A DNA stretch of 64,000 bases from Labilibaculum manganireducens (GCF_002843385.1 NZ_MVDE01000002.1:225847-289846); one strand, 5' to 3'; positions 27,801 to 37,889 are shown, counted from the stretch's first letter. Notes: generated by a model from the sequence alone, not told the origin. Numbers and translations: made by a program.

Positions 27801-29645
27801 ATGAGTCAAAAGACAAAAGTCATTGAAAAGGAAGAAGTTGTCATAAGATTTTCCGGCGATTCCGGAGATGGGATGCAGCTAACAGGAACGCAATTTTCGG
27901 ATACTTCCGCATTGTTTGGGAATGATGTTGCTACTTTTCCTGATTATCCAGCTGAGATTAGGGCTCCACAGGGAACTGTAGGTGGAGTATCAGGTTTTCA
28001 ACTGCATTTCGGTCAGATGGAGGTAAATACTCCCGGCGATTTTGCAGATGTACTGGTTGCAATGAATCCGGCAGCATTAAAAGCAAATTTGAAATGGGTT
28101 AAACCTAGTGGGACTATCATTGTAAATGAAGATAGTTTTACGGATAAGAACCTTGAAAAAGCTGGCTATGATTCTAACCCATTAGACGATGAGAATCTTT
28201 CCGATTACAATCTGATTAAAGCAAGGGTAACTTCACTGACGAAAGAATGTTTGAAGGATACAGAACTGGATCAGAAAAGTATCCTTAGGAGTAAAAACAT
28301 GTTTACTCTGGGAATGGTTTATTGGATGTTCGATCGTCCGTTGGAGCATACAGAAGAGTTTATTGAGAAGAAATTCAAAAAGTATCCATTGGTTGTTGAG
28401 GGCAACAAGATGGTATTGCGGGCGGGTTATAATTTTGCAAGAACAATTGAAGCTTTGCCATATAATTTCAGTGTGGCTCCTGCAAAAATTAAGAAAGGTA
28501 TCTACCGTAATGTTACAGGAAATAAAGCTACAGCCTGGGGATTAATTGCAGTGGCTGAAAAAGCGGGTTTGGAATTGTTTTGTGGATCGTATCCAATTAC
28601 ACCGGCAACAGAAATTCTGCAGGAGCTGGCTGCCCGTAAGGATCTTGGTGTAAAAACTTTTCAGGCAGAAGATGAGATTGCAGGAATCTGTACATCGATC
28701 GGAGCAAGTTTTGCAGGGAATTTTGCTGTAACAACCACTTCGGGACCGGGTTTGGCTCTTAAAACAGAAGCGGCAGGTTTGGCTGTAATGACAGAACTCC
28801 CTTTGGTAATTGTGAATGTTCAGCGTGGGGGGCCATCAACAGGTCTTCCAACTAAAACAGAACAATCAGATTTAATGCAGGCAATTCACGGACGCAGTGG
28901 AGAATGCCCTATGCCGGTAATTGCGGCAAGTACACCTTCAAATTGTTTTGAATACGCCTATAGTGCCGGTAAAATTGCTTTGGAGCATATGACCCCTGTT
29001 ATCTTGCTTACGGATGGTTTTATTGCTAATGGAGCTGAACCGTGGCGAATTCCTAAAATGGCCGATCTCTCACCTATAGAGGTGCCATTCGCTAAGGAGG
29101 GAGATAACTATCAACCATATGCAAGAGATACAGAGAAACTGGCTAGAAAATGGGCTGTTCCAGGTACAAAAGGTTTGGAGCATCGAATAGGAGGTTTAGA
29201 GAAGATGGATATTACGGGTACTGTGTCGTATGTGCCGGAAAATCATCAGGTAATGACAGATATTCGATCGGAAAGAATTAGACGGGTTGCTAATTTTATT
29301 CCAGATGTTCCTGTAAAAGGGAATGATGACGCTGAAGTTTTGGTTGTAGGTTGGGGAGGAACATATGGTCACTTAACAACAGCGGTTCGGGAACTTCAGG
29401 CTGAAGGAAAGAGCATTGCTTTGGCACATTTTCATTATATTTTCCCTCTGCCAAAGAATACAAAAGAGGTTTTACAACGTCATAAAAAGGTAATTGTTTG
29501 TGAGTTGAATGAAGGACAATTTGCTGAGTATTTACGGGCAGGTTTTCAGGATGTTAAATTCAATCAATACAATAAATTACAAGGATTGCCTTTTACTGTG
29601 TTGGAATTAAAAGAGAGGTTTAACCAATTATTGGAGGAGAAATAA
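27801..29645 (+). CDS. korA: 2-oxoacid:ferredoxin oxidoreductase, fused gamma-alpha subunit
   Basis: A 614-residue subunit of a CoA-forming 2-oxoacid oxidoreductase, most likely 2-oxoglutarate:ferredoxin. The gamma domain comes first (RFSGDSGDGMQLTGTQF, then PQGTVGGVSGF). The alpha domain follows from about residue 230 (GNKATAWGLIAVAEKAGL, GSYPITPATEILQELA, TTSGPGLALKTEA). Fusion of gamma and alpha is the normal form in Bacteroidota KorA. Its partner KorB follows after 2 bp. Confidence 0.93.
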   Translation: MSQKTKVIEKEEVVIRFSGDSGDGMQLTGTQFSDTSALFGNDVATFPDYPAEIRAPQGTVGGVSGFQLHFGQMEVNTPGDFADVLVAMNPAALKANLKWVKPSGTIIVNEDSFTDKNLEKAGYDSNPLDDENLSDYNLIKARVTSLTKECLKDTELDQKSILRSKNMFTLGMVYWMFDRPLEHTEEFIEKKFKKYPLVVEGNKMVLRAGYNFARTIEALPYNFSVAPAKIKKGIYRNVTGNKATAWGLIAVAEKAGLELFCGSYPITPATEILQELAARKDLGVKTFQAEDEIAGICTSIGASFAGNFAVTTTSGPGLALKTEAAGLAVMTELPLVIVNVQRGGPSTGLPTKTEQSDLMQAIHGRSGECPMPVIAASTPSNCFEYAYSAGKIALEHMTPVILLTDGFIANGAEPWRIPKMADLSPIEVPFAKEGDNYQPYARDTEKLARKWAVPGTKGLEHRIGGLEKMDITGTVSYVPENHQVMTDIRSERIRRVANFIPDVPVKGNDDAEVLVVGWGGTYGHLTTAVRELQAEGKSIALAHFHYIFPLPKNTKEVLQRHKKVIVCELNEGQFAEYLRAGFQDVKFNQYNKLQGLPFTVLELKERFNQLLEEK

Positions 29646-29647
29646 TC

Positions 29648-30688
29648 ATGACAGATACAATTCTTAAATCACATAGTCCTGTTAATCTGACTCCAAAAGA
29701 TTTTAAAAGTGATCAGGAAGTAAGATGGTGTCCCGGGTGTGGAGACCATGGTGTATTGAATTCGGTTCAAAAGGCAATGGCTGCAATGAACATTCCAAAG
29801 GAAAAATTTGCAGTTATCTCGGGTATTGGATGTTCTTCCCGTTTTCCGTATTATATGGATACCTATGGTTTTCATACAATTCACGGAAGAGCAGCAGCGG
29901 TTGCTTCGGGAGTGAAATCAGCGAATCCTGATCTTGAAATAATACAAGTCTCTGGAGATGGGGATGCTTTGGCAATTGGAGGTAACCATTTTATCCATGC
30001 TATTCGTCGTAATATTGATATGACAATTCTTCTTTTTAATAATGAGATTTACGGGCTTACCAAGGGGCAATATTCACCAACATCTAAGCAGGGAATGGTC
30101 ACCAAGACCTCTCCATTCGGAACAATTGAACAACCATTCCAGCCAGCAGAGTTAGCTTTAGGGGCTCAATCGAAGTTTTATGCGAGATCTATTGATACTA
30201 ATATTAAACTGACCACAGAGTTGATTTTGGCTGGAGCAAAACACAAAGGAACATCTATTATTGAAGTTCTTCAAAATTGTGTGATTTATAATGATGGAGC
30301 ACATACTCTGATTACTGATAAGGAAACGAAGGATGACTTCCAGTTGATTTTGCATCACGGAGAGCGAATGATTTTCGGAAAGAATAGAAACAAAGGATTA
30401 GTTTTAGGAGGTAATGGTAAACTAATTGTTGTTACAATTGGTGAATTTGGGATTACTGAGCAGGATATTTTAGTTCATGATGCCCATAACCCTGATCCTC
30501 ATATGGCTTGGCTGTTGTCAAATATGTCAGCTCCTGAGTATCCTGTTGCACTTGGTGTAATAAGAGACGTTGCAGCGCTTTCTTATGAAGAAAAAATGGT
30601 GCAGCAAATTAAAGATGTACAAGCTGTATCATCAATTAAGTGTATGGATGATCTGCTTAATAGTGGTGATACCTGGGAAGTTAAATAA
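29648..30688 (+). CDS. korB: 2-oxoacid:ferredoxin oxidoreductase, beta subunit
   Basis: A 346-residue thiamine-diphosphate-binding subunit. It shows CPGCGDHGVLNSVQKA, GIGCSSRFPYYMDTYG, TIHGRAAAVASGVK, and the TPP motif SGDGDALAIGGNHFIHA with LLFNNEIYGLTKGQ. With KorA it forms the anaerobic counterpart of 2-oxoglutarate dehydrogenase, giving succinyl-CoA and reduced ferredoxin. The specific 2-oxoacid is inferred from similarity to Kor rather than Por or Vor. Confidence 0.93.
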   Translation: MTDTILKSHSPVNLTPKDFKSDQEVRWCPGCGDHGVLNSVQKAMAAMNIPKEKFAVISGIGCSSRFPYYMDTYGFHTIHGRAAAVASGVKSANPDLEIIQVSGDGDALAIGGNHFIHAIRRNIDMTILLFNNEIYGLTKGQYSPTSKQGMVTKTSPFGTIEQPFQPAELALGAQSKFYARSIDTNIKLTTELILAGAKHKGTSIIEVLQNCVIYNDGAHTLITDKETKDDFQLILHHGERMIFGKNRNKGLVLGGNGKLIVVTIGEFGITEQDILVHDAHNPDPHMAWLLSNMSAPEYPVALGVIRDVAALSYEEKMVQQIKDVQAVSSIKCMDDLLNSGDTWEVK

Positions 30689-30720
30689 TAAGATTGAAAT
30701 ATTTAATTCATCAATACCTA

Positions 30721-30754
30721 AAAGAGGAAACCATAAGTTTCCTCTTTGTTTTTT
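30721..30754 (+). terminator. Rho-independent terminator after korAB
   Basis: AAAGAGGAAAC (30721-30731) pairs with GTTTCCTCTTT (30737-30747), then a T-rich tail. Confidence 0.85.
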
Positions 30755-30944
30755 ATCCCTTATTTTTATTATTTTCGGCACCATTTTTTAGGGAATAATG
30801 AATACTAAAAGATATTTTTCCTTTTCATTAATTGATTTTAAATGAAATCAGTACTTGTTTGTAAAAGGTTGATATCAAACCAGAAATTTATATTATTTTG
30901 TATTTCTGAATACAAGACAACAAAAAACATAAATAGCAATTGAC

Positions 30945-33920
30945 ATGGAAGAAGTTTCGATTTCCAAGATATACAAACGGAAAAAGAGTGATAGAGATAT
31001 TTTTCAGGAATTGATGCCTTTTAAAGTGAAAGAAATTCTTCTTATCGCGACTTATTACGATGCTTATACTATTGTAAGGGAAGGACAGTTTTCTGATAAA
31101 ATTGTTGGGGAATATCTACAATTAAATTTATATGCGGCACCACGTTTTACGAGTGTAGCCACTAATGATGAAGCCTTGGATGCTTTAAAAAACAGAAATT
31201 ACGATGTGGTCATTTTAATGGCTGGTTTGGATAAACAATCCCCTTTGGAATTAAGTCAGGAAATAAAAAGGGTTCAGCCCGAGATTCCTGTTTTGGTTTT
31301 GGTAAATAACAATAGCGACCTGGCTTATTTTGACAGAGCTGCAGATAAGATTAAGAATAATATTGATCGGGTTTTTGTTTGGAATGGTTCCACCAAAATT
31401 TTTATGGCCATGACCAAGTATATTGAGGATAGAATGAATCTGGAACCCGATACAAAAAGTGGAGATGTAAGAGTCATTTTGTTAGTTGAAGATTCAGTAA
31501 AGTATTATTCCAGATATCTTCCGTTGCTGTATACATCAGTAATGACTCAAACCCAAAAAGTGATTTCGGATGAAGGAGATATTGACGAAATGCATAAGAT
31601 TTTGAAAATGCGGGCCAGACCTAAAGTCATTTTGGTGAGCACTTATGAAGATGCAGTTGAAGTTATCGATAATTATTTGGAAAACTTGCTTTGTGTAATT
31701 TCTGATGTTCGTTTTGCGCGGGATGGTAAATTGGATGATGATTCAGGTGTAGATCTGATTAAATACGTGCAGGAAAAAAACATGAAAATTCCATGTTTAA
31801 TGCAATCGCATGATACCGATAATGCAATTCGTGCCATGCAGGTTGAAGCCGATTTTATTAACAAGAACAGTGATACTTTGGCTTTGGATATCTATAACTT
31901 CATCTACACTAAACTGGGTTTTGGTGATTTTGTATTCAGAAACCAAAGTGGAACTAAGGTTGCAATAGCGAAGTCCCTTGAAGAATTTGAAGAAAAATTG
32001 AAATATGTTCCGGATGAATCACTTCTTTTTCATTCGAAAAGAAATGGAATTTCGACATGGTTAATGGCCAGAGGTGAAATTAATATTGCTAAAAAGTTAA
32101 GAAGATATCAGATAGAGGATTTTAAATCAGTAAAGGATTTACGTAAATTTTGTTTGGATGTATTTGAAGCCTCACGTATAAAACAGTTGCGGGGCAGGAT
32201 TATTAAATTCAGGCCTAATATTGTTAATTCGAATCATTATGTGGTTCGTTTGGGACGTGGATCTTTAGGAGGGAAAGGCCGTGGCCTGGCTTTCCTGAGT
32301 AACTTTATAGAGAATATTTACTTCGCAAAGCTGATTAAGGACATTAATATTTCGATTCCTAAAACAGCTGTTATTGGTGTTGATGAATACGATAATTTTA
32401 TTGAGAAGAATAATCTTTACAATAAGATTTATCTGGATAAGAACTATAAAAAGGTACGTGATTTATTTGCGAAAGGTGAGTTGTCTGATAAATTACGGGA
32501 AAGGCTTCTGGATTATCTTGAGGAAATGACATGTCCGTTGGCTGTGCGTTCATCCGGTTTGTTTGAGGATTCTTTAATGCAGCCATTTGCAGGGGTTTAT
32601 GCGACTTATTTGCTTCCAAATAATCATCCGGATATTGGGGAGCGGTTTCGTCAATTGGTAACGGCAATCAAGCTTATTTATGCTTCTATTTTTTCACCCG
32701 AAGCTCAATCGTATTTTAGTGCGGTTGATTATAAAATTGAAGAGGAGAAAATGGCTGTAATTATTCAGGAAGTGGTAGGACAGGAAACCAACGGCAGGTA
32801 TTATCCAAATATCAGTGGTGTAGCCCAATCATACAACTACTATCCTTTTTCTTACATGAAACCTGAGGATGGTTTTGCAGTGATAGCTGTTGGACTGGGT
32901 AAATATGTTGTGGGAGGGGAAAAAACACATCGTTTTTGCCCGGAACACCCAAAATTGCAATTGGCATCAATTGAAGATCAGATGAAAGATTCGCAGAAGT
33001 ATTTTTATGCGATCAATATGGAAAAGAAAGATGTTAATCTTTTAAAGGATGGAGAGGATGCTGTTACGATTAAATATGAACTTGCAGATGCCGAAAAGGA
33101 TGGGAATCTACTGCATTGTGCTTCAGTTTACGATTACCAGAATGACAGATTGGAACCGGATTTGAATTTGCGGGGACCTAGGGTGGTAAACTTTGCAAAT
33201 ATTCTGAAATACAATCAAGTCCCTGTTGCTCATGCTTTGAGTGTACTGCTGAATATTTTTAAACAAGCAATGGGTGCTCCTGTTGAAATTGAGTTTGCCG
33301 TTGATCTTTCAAAAGGAAAAAATGATTTGCCTACTTTCCAGCTCCTTCAGATTAAACCTCTGATTCGTCAGGAGATGAGCATTGATATAGATATGACTAA
33401 GGTTGATAAGGATAAGCTTGTTTTATTGGCAAGTAAAGGTATGGGTAACGGAAAAATAGACCATGTTCGTGATGTAATTTACATGGATATTGAGAAATTT
33501 GATCGGACCAAAACTGAAGAAATGGCTCTTGAAATTGAGAAATTGAATCAGAAAATGAGAGAGCAGGATCGTCAATATGTGTTGATTGGTCCAGGCCGTT
33601 GGGGAACAAGAGATAAGTTTACCGGTATCCCTGTACTTTGGTCTCAAATATCCAATGCAAAGGTAATTGTAGAGCAAGGTTTGGAAGATTTTCCTTTAGA
33701 TGCTTCCTTGGGGTCTCATTTCTTTCACAATGTAACTTCAATGAATGTAGGGTATTTCTCGGTAAGGAGCAACACTGAACAAAGTTTTGTGAATACTGAA
33801 ATTCTTGACAAGCAAAAACTCGAAGAGCAGATTCATTATTTTAAACATGTTCGGTTTAAAGAACCGCTGGATATTTTAATGGATGGTAAAAAACAAACCA
33901 GTGTTATAAGTTATAAATAG
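30945..33920 (+). CDS. Receiver-domain / PEP-synthase-type ATP-binding protein
   Basis: A 991-residue protein. Residues ~28-165 look like a receiver fold without a clear phospho-acceptor (NYDVVILMAGLD). Residues ~175-320 look like a complete receiver: LLVEDS (acidic pair ~182-183), phospho-acceptor D254 in ISDVRFARDG, and Lys ~307 in FINKNS. From ~435 a PEP-synthase/PPDK N-terminal ATP-binding domain follows: GSLGGKGRGLAFL, CPLAVRSSGLFEDS with FAGVYATYL, EIEFAVDL and FQLLQIKPL. There is a distinctive C-terminal block (GPGRWGTRDKFTG). No phospho-His swivelling domain or PEP-binding barrel is visible, so it is not a complete PEP synthase. It stands alone between two terminators. Confidence 0.82.
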   Translation: MEEVSISKIYKRKKSDRDIFQELMPFKVKEILLIATYYDAYTIVREGQFSDKIVGEYLQLNLYAAPRFTSVATNDEALDALKNRNYDVVILMAGLDKQSPLELSQEIKRVQPEIPVLVLVNNNSDLAYFDRAADKIKNNIDRVFVWNGSTKIFMAMTKYIEDRMNLEPDTKSGDVRVILLVEDSVKYYSRYLPLLYTSVMTQTQKVISDEGDIDEMHKILKMRARPKVILVSTYEDAVEVIDNYLENLLCVISDVRFARDGKLDDDSGVDLIKYVQEKNMKIPCLMQSHDTDNAIRAMQVEADFINKNSDTLALDIYNFIYTKLGFGDFVFRNQSGTKVAIAKSLEEFEEKLKYVPDESLLFHSKRNGISTWLMARGEINIAKKLRRYQIEDFKSVKDLRKFCLDVFEASRIKQLRGRIIKFRPNIVNSNHYVVRLGRGSLGGKGRGLAFLSNFIENIYFAKLIKDINISIPKTAVIGVDEYDNFIEKNNLYNKIYLDKNYKKVRDLFAKGELSDKLRERLLDYLEEMTCPLAVRSSGLFEDSLMQPFAGVYATYLLPNNHPDIGERFRQLVTAIKLIYASIFSPEAQSYFSAVDYKIEEEKMAVIIQEVVGQETNGRYYPNISGVAQSYNYYPFSYMKPEDGFAVIAVGLGKYVVGGEKTHRFCPEHPKLQLASIEDQMKDSQKYFYAINMEKKDVNLLKDGEDAVTIKYELADAEKDGNLLHCASVYDYQNDRLEPDLNLRGPRVVNFANILKYNQVPVAHALSVLLNIFKQAMGAPVEIEFAVDLSKGKNDLPTFQLLQIKPLIRQEMSIDIDMTKVDKDKLVLLASKGMGNGKIDHVRDVIYMDIEKFDRTKTEEMALEIEKLNQKMREQDRQYVLIGPGRWGTRDKFTGIPVLWSQISNAKVIVEQGLEDFPLDASLGSHFFHNVTSMNVGYFSVRSNTEQSFVNTEILDKQKLEEQIHYFKHVRFKEPLDILMDGKKQTSVISYK

Positions 33921-33921
33921 C

Positions 33922-33959
33922 AAAAAGCCGTTTCAATAAGTTTTGAAACGGCTTTTTTT
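33922..33959. terminator. Bidirectional terminator
   Basis: AAAAAGCCGTTTCA (33922-33935) pairs with TGAAACGGCTTTTT (33944-33957), between the 991-residue gene and converging fabD. Confidence 0.87.
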
Positions 33960-33974
33960 ATCAGTTGTAATTTT

Positions 33975-34865
33975 TTATCCTTGAAATGAATCTACTCCCG
34001 CAGTTTCCATTTTTCTGTCAACTTTTTTCACCAATCCCTGAATTACTTTTCCAGGACCAACCTCAGTGAACAATGTTGCACCATCAGCAATCATATTAAC
34101 CATGGTTTGTGTAAAACGTACCGGAGCAGTTAACTGCGAAACCAAATTTTTCTTGATCTCATCAGGATTGGATATTGGCATGGCATTCACGTTTTGATAT
34201 ACAGGACAAATTGGAGTTGAGAAAGTTGTGTTCTCAATAGCTTCTTCCAACTCAACACGTGCAGGCTCCATTAATGGAGAGTGAAATGCACCGCCAACTT
34301 TTAAAGGAAGAGCTCTTTTAGCACCAGCGTCCAATAATTTTTCACATGCAATTTCGATCCCTTTCATGCTGCCCGAAATAACCAATTGACCCGGACAGTT
34401 GAAATTAGCTGGAACTACAATTTCGTTAATTTCCTCGCATATTTTCACTACAGTTTCATCATCTAATCCAATGATTGCAGCCATAGTAGAAGGCTCAATT
34501 TCGCAAGCTTTTTGCATTGCTGAAGCACGTTGAGAAACCAATTTAAGACCATCTTCGAAAGACAATGATCCGTTGGCAACCAAAGCCGAAAATTCTCCTA
34601 AAGAGTGACCCGCTACCATTTCTGGTTTAAAATCATCGCCAAGAGTTTTGGCTAAGATTACTGAGTGCAGGAAAATTGCTGGTTGCGTAACATTTGTTTG
34701 TCTTAAATCTTCATCAGTACCTTCAAACATTAGGTCAGTAATTCTAAAACCTAAAATATCGTTGGCTTTTTCAAAAAGCTCTTTAGCAAGGTCTGAATTT
34801 TCGTACAGGTCTTTTCCCATACCAACAAATTGGGCTCCTTGCCCTGGAAATACATATGCTTTCAT
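33975..34865 (-). CDS. fabD: Malonyl-CoA:ACP transacylase
   Basis: Loads malonyl groups onto acyl carrier protein at the start of fatty-acid synthesis. The 296-residue protein begins MKAYVFPGQGAQFVGMG and has the active-site GHSLG (S88), the binding Arg region SQRASAMQKAC, and the catalytic His in GGAFHSPLM. The start codon falls at the very end of a repeated palindromic leader that also precedes another gene in this window. Confidence 0.95.
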   Translation of the reverse strand: MKAYVFPGQGAQFVGMGKDLYENSDLAKELFEKANDILGFRITDLMFEGTDEDLRQTNVTQPAIFLHSVILAKTLGDDFKPEMVAGHSLGEFSALVANGSLSFEDGLKLVSQRASAMQKACEIEPSTMAAIIGLDDETVVKICEEINEIVVPANFNCPGQLVISGSMKGIEIACEKLLDAGAKRALPLKVGGAFHSPLMEPARVELEEAIENTTFSTPICPVYQNVNAMPISNPDEIKKNLVSQLTAPVRFTQTMVNMIADGATLFTEVGPGKVIQGLVKKVDRKMETAGVDSFQG

Positions 34866-34955
34866 GTGTTTATAATTTTAAGTTTTTGCCATATAGCCTG
34901 TCCCGAACTTGTTTCGGGAGAACTTTCCATGCTGGAATAATCATCCTCCTGTGTG
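34862..34955 (-). repeat. Palindromic dispersed repeat forming the fabD leader (copy A)
   Basis: On the minus strand this shares a perfect 36-bp block with 40368-40403, plus flanking similarity of ~25 bp on each side, including CACACAGG upstream and CAAAAAC plus an AT-rich run reaching the start codon. The core holds the inverted repeat CCCGAA-ACAAG-TTCGGG. In both copies the repeat ends at the ATG of a gene. Confidence 0.85.
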
Positions 34956-35090
34956 CCATAATTACCTGGCATGGACGTTTCAAATTCTTCTACAATTAAT
35001 AAATTTCAATTCATTCGTATTTTTTTAATAGCAATGAATTGATTATTAGGATAAGATTTAAAAAATATTCCGGGCACAAAGATATCTATT

Positions 35091-35131
35091 CAATTTACAA
35101 TGTGCAATTTTCATAAGTACAATGTAAATTG
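35091..35131. repeat. Inverted repeat downstream of folE
   Basis: CAATTTACA (35091-35099) and TGTAAATTG (35123-35131) could pair around a 23-base loop. There is no T-tract on the minus strand, so it is a poor terminator for folE; its role is unclear. Confidence 0.35.
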
Positions 35132-35160
35132 GTAATTCTTTGACTCCTATAATTAACTAA

Positions 35161-35790
35161 TTAGTAGTTTGATTTGTTTGCAATTAAACGAATAAACTCT
35201 TCTCTTGTAGCTACTTTTTCAAAAGCACCGGTAAAATCAGAGGTCGTTGTAATTGCATTTTGTTTTTGAATTCCACGCATCGACATACACATGTGCTGAG
35301 CTTCAATAACCACAGCTACACCTAGTGGATTCAGAGTATTTTGTATGCAGTCTTTAATTTGAGTGGTTAAACGTTCCTGAACCTGAAGGCGACGGGCAAA
35401 AGCATCCACAACCCGGGCAAGTTTACTTAGTCCGGTAATGGTACCATTGGGAATGTAAGCAACATGTGCTCTGCCCACAAACGGCAGCATATGATGTTCG
35501 CACATTGAATAAACTTCAATGTCCTTAACAATTACCATTTGACGATAGTCTTCCTGAAACATGGCAGATCTTAATATATCTTCAGGATTGTTGTGATATC
35601 CCTGCGTTAAAAACTGCATTGCTTTGGCAACCCGTAAGGGGGTTTTTAAAAGACCTTCGCGTTCGGCATCTTCACCTAATAATTCAAGTACTTTTTTATA
35701 GTGAAACATTAACTGTTCAGTAGTATCCTGATTGTATTTTTCTATTTTTGTAAAACCTTTATTATTGTCTCCGTTGGTTGAAAATTCCAT
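35161..35790 (-). CDS. folE: GTP cyclohydrolase I
   Basis: Converts GTP to dihydroneopterin triphosphate at the start of folate or pterin synthesis. The 209-residue protein has the zinc-binding [38 protein letters not shown], and the second zinc Cys in [14 protein letters not shown]. The first ~20 residues are unconserved, so the start is chosen as the first ATG. It is divergent from the gene at 35902. Confidence 0.95.
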   Translation of the reverse strand: MEFSTNGDNNKGFTKIEKYNQDTTEQLMFHYKKVLELLGEDAEREGLLKTPLRVAKAMQFLTQGYHNNPEDILRSAMFQEDYRQMVIVKDIEVYSMCEHHMLPFVGRAHVAYIPNGTITGLSKLARVVDAFARRLQVQERLTTQIKDCIQNTLNPLGVAVVIEAQHMCMSMRGIQKQNAITTTSDFTGAFEKVATREEFIRLIANKSNY

Positions 35791-35901
35791 CTGTATTTAG
35801 TGTTTTAATTTAAGTCGCAATTTTGACTTGCAAAATAAGTATAAATTTCACCTATATAACAAACTTTTCGAAGCTTTTGTTTAGGCTAAGTTCTTGCATC
35901 A

Positions 35902-36591
35902 ATGGAGATTTTGATAATTGCCGGCGCATTTTCAGCCATGCAAAATTTTATTAGTCAACTGGTTTTGGTTGAAAATTTAGGGAAAAACTATGCTCGTTTT
36001 AAGTATCAGGATAAAGACCTGGATATACTTATTTCGGGTACGGGAGGGAGTGTTACCTCCTATTATTTGTGTAAAGCTTTAAATTTAAAGAAATATGATG
36101 TTGTAATTCATTTGGGAAGGTGCTTTTCATTAAAAGATCAACTTGAATCAGGCATTGTAATCAATTTAATTGATGATTACTTTGGCGATCTGGGTTTTGA
36201 AACTGATGAAGCGTTTTCTTCTGTATTTGATTTGGGGATACGGAATAAGAATGAATATCCGTTTACAAATGAAATTCTTGAAAACAATCTGCTGTTGCCT
36301 GAATTTCATATTGAATATCGGAAAGTAAGTGGTATTAGTTGTAATTCAATCCCTAATAACCTGTTTTCAATATCCAGTATGTATCAAAAAAATCAGCCCG
36401 ATGTAATTAGTCGGGACGGCGCCAGTGTTTTGTATGTTTGTCTGGAAGAGAAAGTGAAATTAATTCAGCTTTTCTACGTGGTTGACCGGCTCGAAAATGC
36501 AAGTGAAAAATATAAAATAGAGGAAGAGGAAGTCTCTAAATTAACGGAAGCATTGCAAGTAACTTTAGGTGAGATCTTGATTGTGAATTAA
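35902..36591 (+). CDS. Divergent futalosine-hydrolase-like protein
   Basis: A 229-residue member of the phosphorylase/nucleosidase fold that looks like futalosine hydrolase (MqnB): GTGGSVTSYYLCKAL, VIHLGRCF, and DDYFGDLGFETDEAF followed by DLGI match that family's order. The conserved substrate-binding stretch that in MqnB reads like ESMEGAA is here SRDGASV. The downstream region carrying the catalytic acid (normally RAISNY-like) reads LFYVVDRL. It may be a poorly active or repurposed paralogue, or simply diverged. No other menaquinone gene is in the window. Its stop overlaps the converging MATE gene by 4 bp. Confidence 0.65.
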   Translation: MEILIIAGAFSAMQNFISQLVLVENLGKNYARFKYQDKDLDILISGTGGSVTSYYLCKALNLKKYDVVIHLGRCFSLKDQLESGIVINLIDDYFGDLGFETDEAFSSVFDLGIRNKNEYPFTNEILENNLLLPEFHIEYRKVSGISCNSIPNNLFSISSMYQKNQPDVISRDGASVLYVCLEEKVKLIQLFYVVDRLENASEKYKIEEEEVSKLTEALQVTLGEILIVN

Positions 36592-37889
36592 TTAAATTTC
36601 AGAAGTATTGCCTTTTTGTAATAAATAGTTTGAAATATTCCCCGGGCCAGCATAAATCCAAGCATGGCAATCCATAATCCATGATTTTGGAAACTTTCAC
36701 TCAGAAAATAGTAACAAGGCATAAATACAAGTAGAGTTGAGGCCATCATTGTTTTTCTCATGTACTTAGAGGCTGTGGCACCAATAAAAATTCCATCGAG
36801 CAGAAAAGAGCCGAAGCTTAATATTGGTAATAATACAATCCATTTTATGTAGGCTTGTGCTTCTAATATTGTCGATTTATTATTTGTTAATGCAGATAAT
36901 ATCCAATTGCTGCTTGTAGCATAAAAAAATGTGAAGGCCAGGCTGATTCCAATTCCCCAAATAAAAAGAAGACGAATTACACTTCTCAATCCGGTCTGAT
37001 TTTTAGCTCCAATAAATTTTCCCACTAATGCCTCAGCGGCAAAGGCAAAGCCATCCATAAAGTAGGAAAAGATGAATAAAAATTGAAGAAGCAGTGAATT
37101 TACTGCCAATATATTCTTGTTGGTGCTTGCTGATTCAGTTGTAAAAAATGTGAAAACGAATATAATGCAGAGTGTTCGAATGAAAATGTCTTTATTAATG
37201 GCAATGAAGTTCTTCAATTCTTTAATTTTCATCATTCCTTGAATGCTCCAGTAACGAAACAGCCGACGGTAAAAACGAAAGATAAAAAACAAAGCCAGAA
37301 ACAAACCGCAGTATTGGGCAATAACAGTTCCTAATGCAACTCCTCGAGCATCTAAATTCATTCCGTAAACAAAGAAGGCCGACAAAGCAATATTGATAAT
37401 ATTACTGATAATGGCAATCACCATTGGAATTTTAGAATTCTGCATTCCAATAAACCATCCTGTTAAGGCGTACAAACCGATAGTTGCCGGAGCCGCCCAA
37501 ACTCTAACGTAATAGTATGATTTTGCGATTGTTTCAACCGATTCTTCCGAGTCAATTACATAAAAACTTAAATCAGCAATTGGTTTTTGGAGAATTAATA
37601 TGAAAATACTGCCAATTAATGCTACAAGAAGAGCTCTCGATAAGGATAGAATAGTTTCGTTTAGATTTCTTGCACCATATGCTTGCGCCGTAATTCCTGA
37701 AGTTCCCATTCGTAAAAAAGCAAATCCCCAATAAAGAAAATTAAATATGGTTCCACCAAGGGCTATTGCACCTATGAAATCGACTTTTCCCAAATGGCCC
37801 ATTAGAGCCAGGTCAACAATACCAAGCAGAGGAATAGTAATATTACTGACAATATTTGGAAGCGCTATTTTTAGAATCCGTTTGTTCAC
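36588..37889 (-). CDS. MATE-family efflux transporter
   Basis: A 433-residue membrane protein with about twelve helices, in the DinF-like branch of the MATE (multidrug and toxin extrusion) family. The start RILKIALPNIVSNITIPLLGIVDLA and GNIALGG-like, GTSGITAQAYGARN are typical. It would export cationic or other small compounds using Na+ or H+. It converges on and overlaps the end of the preceding gene by four bases. Confidence 0.9.
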   Translation of the reverse strand: MNKRILKIALPNIVSNITIPLLGIVDLALMGHLGKVDFIGAIALGGTIFNFLYWGFAFLRMGTSGITAQAYGARNLNETILSLSRALLVALIGSIFILILQKPIADLSFYVIDSEESVETIAKSYYYVRVWAAPATIGLYALTGWFIGMQNSKIPMVIAIISNIINIALSAFFVYGMNLDARGVALGTVIAQYCGLFLALFFIFRFYRRLFRYWSIQGMMKIKELKNFIAINKDIFIRTLCIIFVFTFFTTESASTNKNILAVNSLLLQFLFIFSYFMDGFAFAAEALVGKFIGAKNQTGLRSVIRLLFIWGIGISLAFTFFYATSSNWILSALTNNKSTILEAQAYIKWIVLLPILSFGSFLLDGIFIGATASKYMRKTMMASTLLVFMPCYYFLSESFQNHGLWIAMLGFMLARGIFQTIYYKKAILLKFN

